In this document: piece after piece, positions 1 to 5,257 of the stretch
Layout of the letters: each line of letters opens with the position of its first letter
Numbering within the stretch: position 1 is the stretch's first letter
Source of the DNA: Synechococcales cyanobacterium PMM_0036
GTDB taxonomy: Bacteria; Cyanobacteriota; Cyanobacteriia; Elainellales; Elainellaceae
Assembly: GCA_949127645.1 (NCBI GenBank)
Contig: CASBQM010000377.1
Span: 1 to 6,342 of the forward strand
Direction of reading: 5' to 3'
DNA: 6,342 nt
Position numbers and translations under genes: made by a program
The notes under the pieces: model-generated
Seen by the model: only the letters and a program-made list of their open reading frames with translations
Databases searched by the model: none
Told to the model about the DNA's origin: nothing

Positions 1-14
1 CCCTCATCCCCCGA

Positions 15-41
15 CCCCGTCTCCCTGCTGGGGAGAAGGGG
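15..41. repeat. C-rich/G-rich palindromic intergenic repeat, cut by the window edge
   Basis: Positions 15-25 (CCCCGTCTCCC) pair with 31-41 (GGGAGAAGGGG) around a 5-base loop, giving ten pairs and one mismatch (G19/A37). The preceding bases (CCCTCATCCCCC) match, from memory, the lead-in of a palindromic repeat found between genes in many filamentous cyanobacteria. It lies downstream of the stop of the minus-strand helix-turn-helix gene, so the hairpin could sit in that transcript's 3' end. No T-run follows on either strand, so I do not call it an intrinsic terminator. The element may extend left of the window. Confidence 0.6.
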
Positions 42-60
42 AGCAAGAAGTTTTCTCAAG

Positions 61-102
61 CTTAATCTACAGACTTTAATCTATAGCCCTTAATTTATAG
101 AC
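61..102. repeat. Three imperfect 14-bp tandem repeats
   Basis: Three head-to-tail units of 14 bp are visible at 61-74 (cttaatctacagac), 75-88 (tttaatctatagcc) and 89-102 (cttaatttatagac). They fill most of the space between the left palindrome and the stop codon of the helix-turn-helix gene. The sequence TAGATT at 112-117 is the inverse of AATCTA in the first unit. The function is unknown; it is probably a small slippage array in 3' flanking DNA. Confidence 0.6.
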
Positions 103-110
103 AACAAGAC

Positions 111-1184
111 TTAGATTGAATAAATTTGTCCATCAATCAGCAGTCGGGTAATTCCCTTTGCTTGCAGATAGGGACTCACCTTTTTGAAGATCTGCCCATC
201 TGGAACCTTGACCACACGCTGCATCCGCCGCAAAAAGCGTTTGGCGATGCGATGGTTGTCGAAAATGGGTAACGTTTTCTCCTGAATTTCCTCGACTGGA
301 ATTTGCCCCAGCTCGGCGAAATCTTTGAGCGGACGGGTGATGAGTTCGGAAGCGCGATCGACCACCACATAGCAGGTGCGCGGAATATTGGCTTCCGACA
401 GCGGCATCACCTGAATTTTGCGATCGCCCCGAACCTGCATTCCAGCAAAGCTGCCCCCATCATGGGGATCTGTTTCATCGTCCAGATCGTCATCCAGATC
501 GCTGTCCAGATCGTCCTCATCCAGATCGTCTACATCATCATCCAGCTCGTCCTCTAAATCTTCGTCTAAGCGGTTCAGACCATCCAGTTGTAATGCAGCC
601 GATGGTTTTAAAATCTCAAGCGGCTTCAAAGTGTTTTTACTCCGGGGCAGACTGACAATCTGCGGCTTCGCGGCTGAGGGCGTTGGGGCGTCTGGTGTTG
701 CGGCATCTAGCTCAATGACTGGTAGAGAAACTGACCGTTCTGGTTCCTCTTTCGAGAGCGATCGCTTTTGCCGCAACTGAGGAGGTTTGGGTTTTGAGTC
801 GGTCTGCATAGGCACAGAGTCTTCCATAAAAGCTTCTATAGTTAGAGCCTCTACCTTGGGTAGGATCGACTCTTCTAGGGCTTCTTCCAGTTCGTCAGGT
901 GGCTCATCGGCTAGCTCATCAGATAGCTCATCAGTCGGCTCATCTAGCAGATCAGGCTCAATTCCTGGAAGCAGCTCTTGCTCCGTTTGAACTTTTGCAC
1001 CCGATCGCTTTTGCTGCACCAAAATCTCATACTCGCGTTCTGGCAAGCTCTGCTTCAGGATGCGGCTGATAGTGCTGACGCTGACGCTGTATTGACCTGC
1101 CAACGTTGAAGTCGTCTCGCCTGGCTGGCGATAGGCGCTGAGGATCTCCTGTTTATCGGATTCAGATAGTTTTCTAGGAGCCAT
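111..1184 (-). CDS. Helix-turn-helix protein with acidic repeat tracts, unknown function
   Basis: The 357-residue protein has three parts. Residues about 6-46 look like a homeodomain-like helix-turn-helix of the kind seen at the N-terminus of transposases and resolvases (KQEILSAYR, then TSTLAGQYSVSVSTISRIL), so DNA binding is likely. Residues about 60-245 are a long low-complexity linker with an L/P-x-D-E tetrapeptide array (about 79-98), a proline/serine-rich part, and a tract at 207-239 in which 24 of 33 residues are Asp or Glu. Residues about 246-357 form a compact basic domain with several RR/KR pairs that I do not recognise. No DDE or serine-recombinase catalytic domain is present, so this is probably a cellular regulator or nucleoid-type protein rather than a transposase, although automatic annotation may say transposase. 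The start is ATG at 1182-1184. A GAGG lies about 12 nt upstream, a little far. No close partner gene is visible. Confidence 0.85.
   Translation of the reverse strand: MAPRKLSESDKQEILSAYRQPGETTSTLAGQYSVSVSTISRILKQSLPEREYEILVQQKRSGAKVQTEQELLPGIEPDLLDEPTDELSDELADEPPDELEEALEESILPKVEALTIEAFMEDSVPMQTDSKPKPPQLRQKRSLSKEEPERSVSLPVIELDAATPDAPTPSAAKPQIVSLPRSKNTLKPLEILKPSAALQLDGLNRLDEDLEDELDDDVDDLDEDDLDSDLDDDLDDETDPHDGGSFAGMQVRGDRKIQVMPLSEANIPRTCYVVVDRASELITRPLKDFAELGQIPVEEIQEKTLPIFDNHRIAKRFLRRMQRVVKVPDGQIFKKVSPYLQAKGITRLLIDGQIYSI
482..549. repeat. Degenerate CCAGATCG array coding for the Asp/Glu tract
   Basis: On the plus strand CCAGATCG recurs at 482, 494, 506 and 521, with a variant CCAGCTCG at 542. 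The spacings are 12, 12, 15 and 21 bp, all multiples of three, so the array stays in frame in the minus-strand gene and encodes the Leu-Asp/Asp-Asp runs of its acidic tract. This pattern suggests growth by in-frame slippage or unequal exchange. Confidence 0.7.
891..950. repeat. Five 12-bp tandem units coding for an x-x-D-E tetrapeptide array
   Basis: Five consecutive 12-bp units lie at 891-902, 903-914, 915-926, 927-938 and 939-950. Four begin CTCATC and the first begins TTCGTC. Read on the minus strand they encode LLDE, PTDE, LSDE, LADE and PPDE. This array is separate from the Asp-rich array about 350 bp away in the same gene. Confidence 0.75.
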
Positions 1185-1336
1185 GCCGACAACTTACCTC
1201 AATAACCTATCTCAAAATCGCTTATCTACTGTAGCAAACGCCACAGGAGCTTTGTGCCTTTATCTGAGGCAATTCATCTCCAATATTTCTTAGCCTGATA
1301 GCTCTAGCCTTCAGGTTAATCGCACGATTCTCCCCA

Positions 1337-2305
1337 TTAGCCGCGTCTGCGTCCTGTGCGACGACGGGTGGAAAGGTCGTACTCTAGAGCCGCCCCAATC
1401 GAAATTAAGCAGCCGCTAAATATCCAGAAAACCTCTGGTAGAGCGCCCGTCTGGTAGTTGGGAATGTTATTAGTCGCGTAGTTAAACCAAACATCGGCGA
1501 TGTAATAGGAGAAAGCCGCAAAGGCAATGAACCGCCAAGATAAGGCAAACCGACCGCCCCAAAACGCCAGCAGCAGCGTGGTTGCCATCACCACCAAAAT
1601 CACATCTCCCACGATATAGAGCCAGGTAATGTAGGTCGAAAAAGGCAAGAGCTGATTTTCAAGAGCACTTGCCCATGCGGGGGCGCGAGAAGGCGGCTCA
1701 GCAACAGGAGATTTGGGTTCGGATGACGGACTTGAGACAGCCTGGGTCGTGGATAAAGCAGGTGGATTGCCTGCTTGAGAGCTACTCTGGGTATCGCTTA
1801 AGGGGGCATCACTTAGAGGCTGCGTTGCAATGACAGCGATCGCAATTCCCGCTACGGCGATCGCCGATAAAATCACCCACTGAATTGCCGTCAGGTCTAG
1901 CCGTTTTGACATGACGGCGCGCAAAATGCCCCAGCCCAGAAACACGTAAGCCGGGATAAAGAAAAAGTCTCCAGGAGACACATCTGGATCAATGCCCAAG
2001 CCCACCTCCCAGTAAGCAAAGAACAGATTGCCGATGAAGTAGAAAAACATACCCAGCCCGATCGCCAGCCATACTGTGCGACCGCTGACGATCGCCGAAC
2101 TGCGCCAGTTGCGGAAACACAGAAAACCCGCCACCACATAGGCAATTTCCTCTAAAAAATAGGTGACGACTCTATACCATTCAGGTCGTTCTTGCCCCGT
2201 TGAAATGCTGAAGAGGAGGAAAAAAAGCAGTGAAATGACTGCCCAAGCCGTTGAAGTTAGAACAATGGTCTGGACGGATAGGACGGTAGAGGCTTTGTTA
2301 TTCAA
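1337..2305 (-). CDS. Eight-segment integral membrane protein resembling a bacterial sensory membrane domain
   Basis: The 322-residue protein is very hydrophobic, with likely membrane segments near residues 13-35, 47-64, 77-98, 115-131, 143-161, 225-248, 256-275 and 291-306. A Ser/Pro/Ala-rich hydrophilic loop (about 162-220) splits it into five plus three segments, and a short Arg-rich tail (TRRRTGRRRG) ends it. Motifs such as SPGDFFFIPAY and YIVGDVILVV, then FSYYIADVWF, recall multi-pass membrane domains that precede GGDEF/EAL or kinase modules in signalling proteins, but no output domain follows here. That similarity is from memory and only suggestive. The start is TTG at 2303-2305, supported by GAGGA 8 nt upstream. 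The first internal ATG would be near residue 86 and would delete two or more segments. Substrate and role are unknown. Confidence 0.85.
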   Translation of the reverse strand: MNNKASTVLSVQTIVLTSTAWAVISLLFFLLFSISTGQERPEWYRVVTYFLEEIAYVVAGFLCFRNWRSSAIVSGRTVWLAIGLGMFFYFIGNLFFAYWEVGLGIDPDVSPGDFFFIPAYVFLGWGILRAVMSKRLDLTAIQWVILSAIAVAGIAIAVIATQPLSDAPLSDTQSSSQAGNPPALSTTQAVSSPSSEPKSPVAEPPSRAPAWASALENQLLPFSTYITWLYIVGDVILVVMATTLLLAFWGGRFALSWRFIAFAAFSYYIADVWFNYATNNIPNYQTGALPEVFWIFSGCLISIGAALEYDLSTRRRTGRRRG

Positions 2306-2313
2306 GGGAGAGT

Positions 2314-2318
2314 TCCTC
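2314..2318 (-). promoter_or_regulatory. Ribosome binding site that decides a TTG start
   Basis: The minus-strand sequence GAGGA ends 8 nt before the TTG codon at 2305-2303. No nearby ATG or GTG is in frame with similar support, so this site is the main argument for the TTG start of the membrane protein gene. Confidence 0.65.
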
Positions 2319-2372
2319 AGAATGTGACGAGGAAAAGGCGATCGCAGACGGCAGCGCCAGCTTCCAATCTTG

Positions 2373-2401
2373 TGAGTATTTTGTCAGTGACTTAGAGTCA
2401 A
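2373..2401 (-). promoter_or_regulatory. Candidate sigma-70-type promoter of the membrane protein gene
   Basis: On the minus strand TTGACT (2401-2396, five of six matches to the -35 consensus) is followed after 17 bp by TACTCA (2378-2373, a weak -10). Transcription would start near 2366, giving a leader of about 60 nt ahead of the TTG start. The spacing is ideal but the -10 is poor, so this is only a candidate. Confidence 0.35.
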
Positions 2402-2421
2402 TATCTTTAAAGTCAATATCT
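2396..2421. repeat. Direct repeat AGTCAATATCT, two copies 15 bp apart
   Basis: The identical 11-mers AGTCAATATCT lie at 2396-2406 and 2411-2421. On the minus strand each reads AGATATTGACT, so the pair duplicates a -35-like TTGACT together with its upstream flank. It lies in the 189-bp gap between the membrane protein gene and the gene upstream of it, where a regulator could bind. Confidence 0.6.
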
Positions 2422-2494
2422 AGAGTATTATGCCCAAGCCAAGGAAGTTTGAACTTTTGTTTTCCAGAGCTTTTTTTTCTAGAACGTTCTGCCG

Positions 2495-3169
2495 CTAATG
2501 CCAGAGCTTACCCGCTGGAGCTTGGTTTAACCAGGTTAAAAACTGATTTCGGTCTTTGGCGGGCATATCTTGCAGGGCATCCATGACGCGCTGCGTAAAG
2601 TTGGCATTGCCAAAATGCTCTTTCCCTAGACGGTGCAGCTCTTGCAGCAGAGTGTTGAGGTGATGTTCTTGCCAGAGGGGAACCTGAGTGAATCCTAGCG
2701 GGTCTACCGTCAAAAGCTGGTTAACGGCATCGGGAGAAGTGGCTTGCGGAAAGCGCCAGTGCTGAAAAACCGCCGTGATTTCTTTTTGAAAAGTGTTGAC
2801 CTGTCTTGCACCTAGCAGATCTTCAATGTCAATGTAAACGGCTTGTAGCAGCAGCAGAGCCGCCTGAACGAAAGTAGAAGCTGCTTCTCCCGCTTCAACA
2901 GGAGCTTCGGCTCCTTCGGCGGTGAGCTGTTCTAAACGCACTTTCCCCCAAACGCTATAGCGATCGGGTTCCTCTAGCAAAACGCAGGCTTTACCCCGGT
3001 TGTCAGTCAGATCGCGCCAGAACGATTTAGCATCTTCCTCTTGAGCGGCATTAAATACACTAATGAGGCGAAACGTCTGTCCCTGATAGTGCAAAATTGG
3101 AATCGGCTGATCCTTCTTAGGGTGCTGAATGCTGGTAATTTCAACATCTTGCCGTTTCAGGATAAACAT
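2495..3169 (-). CDS. Conserved cyanobacterial protein of unknown function (Npun_F0813-like)
   Basis: This 224-residue protein appears soluble, with no signal peptide and no membrane segment. The N-terminal part (residues about 1-80, FILKRQDVEITSIQHPKK and TFRLISVFNAAQEEDA, then RYSVWGKVRLEQL) looks like a small alpha/beta domain. The rest (about 95-224) is predicted helical, with an AALLLLQAVYIDIEDLLGA helix and a C-terminal KDRNQFLTWLNQA segment. The sequence agrees with what I remember of a family annotated in cyanobacteria as Npun_F0813; I know no function for it and cannot run a search here. The start is ATG at 3167-3169. An AGGAG lies upstream but about 15 nt away, which is far for a ribosome site, and no better in-frame start exists. 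The 189-bp gap to the next gene downstream argues against tight coupling. Confidence 0.85.
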   Translation of the reverse strand: MFILKRQDVEITSIQHPKKDQPIPILHYQGQTFRLISVFNAAQEEDAKSFWRDLTDNRGKACVLLEEPDRYSVWGKVRLEQLTAEGAEAPVEAGEAASTFVQAALLLLQAVYIDIEDLLGARQVNTFQKEITAVFQHWRFPQATSPDAVNQLLTVDPLGFTQVPLWQEHHLNTLLQELHRLGKEHFGNANFTQRVMDALQDMPAKDRNQFLTWLNQAPAGKLWH

Positions 3170-3478
3170 GACGCTGCCAATGAACTCCTACGGAAGGTCG
3201 GAGAATGAATAAGATTAAGCGATCGCCCACATAACTGCCACATTAGCCAGTCATGCCCAAGCGGATTGCACCAGAGCAGATTGCACAAGAGCGACAAATG
3301 TACACCTGTTATCAAACTACTCTAGGTTCAGAGTTCTGCGACATAAGTTTGTGAGATTTCCTATAGCCTGATGGAAATATAGGTTATGAAAGCGATCGGC
3401 ATATCGACACACCAGCCACTCTTGGGCTAGTGTTCCCAAAGCCGAGGCGGAAATAGCTGAGATTGAAATATTGCGCTT
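3170..3478. other. 309-bp stretch without an identifiable gene
   Basis: This gap contains a HIP1 site (3219-3226), a 15-bp tandem duplication (3261-3275 and 3276-3290, 13 of 15 identical), an inverted repeat CCTATA/TATAGG (3360-3365 and 3378-3383, 12-base loop) and short open frames on both strands. The longest minus frame (3317-3478, 53 codons) directly follows the DUF29 relic's stop codon and has no good start. The upstream region of the gene starting at 3169 must lie here, but I see no convincing promoter. It may be decayed coding sequence. Confidence 0.5.
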
Positions 3479-3816
3479 TCACGATTCTGAACCTTCTAGC
3501 AATTGACTGGGTTTACCGGGGTAGGGTCGATCGCCTAAAATCTCAGGCAGGCTACAGCATCAGCTCTGGGGAAGGCTTTCTGAGGCAGGTCAGTTTCTCC
3601 CATCACTAAATCTCTCGCATTCTCATACGCTTCTTGCAGCGCATCATCCAGATCAGGCTTGAGGCTAGAGCTGTCTTTCAGTAACCGTAATGTGTCACGT
3701 CGCTGCACGCGAAGGGTTGCCAGCTAGCTGCGGCTACGGCGCTGAGGTTGATATCGCCAATTCAAACGCCATTTCAGCAGATACTTTACTAAGACGCTCA
3801 GACGGTTGCGTGAAGT
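3479..3816 (-). pseudogene. DUF29 family pseudogene
   Basis: Read on the minus strand, the region spells a clear DUF29 core: SRNRLSVLVKYLLKW, then RYQPQRRSRS, LATLRVQRRD, LLKDSSSLKPDL, ALQEAYENARDLVMGETDLP and KAFP. Three lesions are visible. (1) About 40-45 N-terminal residues expected in the family are absent; upstream sequence is unrelated. (2) TAG at 3724-3726 sits where the family has Trp (RSRSW), a one-base change from TGG. (3) A frameshift near 3550-3572 separates KAFPRAD from SLPEILGDRPYPGKPSQ, the recognisable tail, which ends at TGA 3479-3481. There is also a four-residue insertion (RLNW) in LLKW-RYQP, with TGGCG repeated 12 bp apart. DUF29 proteins are small and of unknown function, and occur in many copies in cyanobacteria. 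The match is by pattern and memory of the family, but the density of agreement is high. It is probably not expressed as a functional protein. Confidence 0.85.
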
Positions 3817-3993
3817 TCTTACTGGCTTTGGGTTTGCTTCAGGTATTAATATCTCATTAGAGATTATTAACTCTTTGCTTTTGCTGAAAGAGCCTCCATT
3901 GATCTACTGCCTGTCTCAGAAGTTTAGTATAGTTATTGAAGACAAAGTTCAGAGAGGATGGGAACTCAATTTCTCGAACTCTCAAGCACATAA

Positions 3994-4067
3994 GCTCCAG
4001 TAGCTCAGATGGATAGAGCAATTGCCTTCTAAGCAATCGGTCACAGGTTCGAGTCCTGTCTGGGGCG
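3994..4067 (+). tRNA. trnR-TCT: tRNA-Arg (anticodon UCU)
   Basis: The 74-nt sequence folds into a complete cloverleaf. The acceptor stem is GCTCCAG/CTGGGGC (one T-G pair), the D stem GCTC/GAGC, the anticodon stem ATTGC/GCAAT with loop CTTCTAA (anticodon TCT, reading AGA/AGG), then a 5-nt variable loop and a T stem ACAGG/CCTGT with loop TTCGAGT. The discriminator is G4067, and CCA is not encoded. A TATAGT at 3928-3933 could be a -10 element, giving a leader of about 55 nt, but no matching -35 is clear. There is no T-rich terminator close behind. The gene stands alone between the DUF29 relic and ccaA. Confidence 0.95.
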
Positions 4068-4243
4068 TAGGTTTTATGAGGGGTAGCGATCGCCATTCTC
4101 TCTATACCTTCTTTTTGTATTAGGTTGCTGAATCACTCAAAACCCACCTCTTAGATTAGAGGGCACCTTTTGAGCGACAATCAGATCAGCGATCGTTTAA
4201 GTTACGGGCAATGCAAGATCAATCTGCTGATGGTGATGACTCT

Positions 4244-5188
4244 ATGAGAAAACTGATCGAAGGTGTGAATGAGTTCCGAGAAAGCTATGTTTCGACTCAC
4301 CGCGATCTGCTGGAAAACCTTTCTCATGGTCAAGATCCCAGCGTTTTGTTCATCACCTGTTCCGATTCTCGGATTTCGCCCAGTCTAATGACGCAGACGG
4401 ATCTGGGCGATCTGTTTGTGATTCGCAATGCCGGAAATATCGTTCCGCCCTATGGCGCGGCGAATGGCGGCGAGGGGGCAGCGGTAGAATATGCCATTCA
4501 TGCGTTGGGCATTGAGCAGATTGTGGTTTGCGGGCATTCGCATTGCGGTGCGATGAAAGGCTTGCTGCAATTGGGCAAGCTAGAAGAAGAAATGCCGCTC
4601 GTCTATGACTGGCTGAAACACGCAGAGGCAACGCGGCGCTTGGTAAAAGAGAACTACGGCGATCGCAACAAAGAAGAGCTGCTAGAAATCACGATCGCCG
4701 AGAATGTCCTGACCCAAATTGAGAACCTCAAGACTTATCCCGTGGTGCGATCGCGCTTGTACCAAGGCAAGTTAAAGATTTACGGCTGGGTCTATCTCAT
4801 TGAGACTGGTGAGGTGCTAGCGTATGATGAAGACACGCACTCTTACATAGCGCCTCAAAGTCAGATTGACTACGTTTCCGAGGATGAGAAGCTTGTGAGC
4901 CGTGCTGTCAAATCGGTTGCTCCGCCTGTTGCTTGTGAGCTACCTTTGACAGAGGACGAGTTGGCAGCGATGGCTCATCTGGGTAATGGTGCTGGAACTC
5001 CAAAGCCTGGAACTCTAAAGCCTGGAACTCCAAAGCCTGGAACTCTAAAGACAGAGCCTCAGAAGGTAGATACGCAGAAGGCGCAGACTCAAAAAGTGGG
5101 AACTTCTAGCACTGTCCCTCAGTATGTAGGCAATCCCTGGCTGTCAGCAGAGCAGAGCGATCGCATTTACCGGGGATCAAGATCTTAA
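4244..5188 (+). CDS. ccaA: Carboxysomal beta-class carbonic anhydrase CcaA
   Basis: CcaA interconverts bicarbonate and CO2 inside the beta-carboxysome, supplying CO2 to Rubisco. Numbered from the ATG at 4244 (314 residues), the zinc ligands are Cys39, His98 and Cys101, with the Asp41/Arg43 dyad in CSDSR and the conserved GNIVPPYGAANGGEGAAVEY and CGHSHCGAMKGLL blocks. The family's PLVYDWLKHAEATRRLV segment follows. A low-complexity linker (about 240-295) carries four GTPKP/GTLKP units. The tail WLSAEQSDRIYRGSRS matches the C-terminus of known CcaA proteins, which is reported to bind the CcmM scaffold. The length is greater than the roughly 272-274 residues of the best-known homologues, owing to the linker. 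I chose 4244 because homologues begin MRKLIEG or similar; an in-frame ATG at 4211 would add 11 residues, and neither has a strong ribosome site. No other carboxysome gene is in the window. Confidence 0.95.
   Translation: MRKLIEGVNEFRESYVSTHRDLLENLSHGQDPSVLFITCSDSRISPSLMTQTDLGDLFVIRNAGNIVPPYGAANGGEGAAVEYAIHALGIEQIVVCGHSHCGAMKGLLQLGKLEEEMPLVYDWLKHAEATRRLVKENYGDRNKEELLEITIAENVLTQIENLKTYPVVRSRLYQGKLKIYGWVYLIETGEVLAYDEDTHSYIAPQSQIDYVSEDEKLVSRAVKSVAPPVACELPLTEDELAAMAHLGNGAGTPKPGTLKPGTPKPGTLKTEPQKVDTQKAQTQKVGTSSTVPQYVGNPWLSAEQSDRIYRGSRS
4994..5053 (+). repeat. Four 15-bp tandem units in the ccaA linker
   Basis: Units at 4994-5008, 5009-5023, 5024-5038 and 5039-5053 alternate GGAACTCCAAAGCCT and GGAACTCTAAAGCCT; the last ends ACA instead of CCT. 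They encode GTPKP, GTLKP, GTPKP and GTLKT. The near identity, and the alternation that makes a 30-bp higher-order repeat, suggest recent expansion within the linker that joins the catalytic domain to the C-terminal tail. Confidence 0.9.
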
Positions 5189-5257
5189 GCCCCTGCTCCA
5201 ACTCATGCGCGATCGCTCCACTGAATTTTTTAAGTCTGTTATTTGTTCTTTGAGGCA

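Noticed and set aside
891..950. Short tandem repeats as a CRISPR array
   Set aside because: The units are 12 bp, contiguous and in frame within a gene, with no spacers. The same holds for the arrays at 61-102 and 4994-5053.
418..990. Plus-strand serine/arginine-rich open frames
   Set aside because: They are opposite-strand shadows of the acidic repeat tracts of the HTH gene; the Ser/Arg bias is a by-product of the GATCGTC-type repeats.
111..1184. Calling the HTH protein a transposase
   Set aside because: Only the DNA-binding head is transposase-like. There is no catalytic domain, no terminal inverted repeat and no target duplication around the gene.
2481..2490. Perfect palindrome AGAACGTTCT as a LexA-type operator or terminator
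   Set aside because: It does not fit the cyanobacterial LexA pattern I know, lies downstream of a gene, and on the minus strand is followed by A residues rather than T residues. One 10-bp palindrome is weak evidence.
3253..3354. Plus-strand 33-codon open frame beginning MPKRIAPEQIAQERQMY
   Set aside because: The first half looks protein-like, partly because of the 15-bp duplication, but it has no ribosome site or recognised family and is too short to support as a gene.
3806..4003. Plus-strand 65-codon open frame running into the tRNA
   Set aside because: It overlaps the 5' end of the tRNA and the DUF29 relic, has no ribosome site and no recognisable motif.
3857..4096. Minus-strand open frame containing APDRTRTCDRLLRRQLLYPSELL
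   Set aside because: This is the well-known false protein read from the antisense strand of a tRNA gene; it covers the tRNA-Arg.
4147..4162. Hairpin CCTCT/AGAGG as a terminator or leader element between the tRNA and ccaA
   Set aside because: The stem is only 5 bp, with a short T-run 5 bases further on, which is too weak to call.
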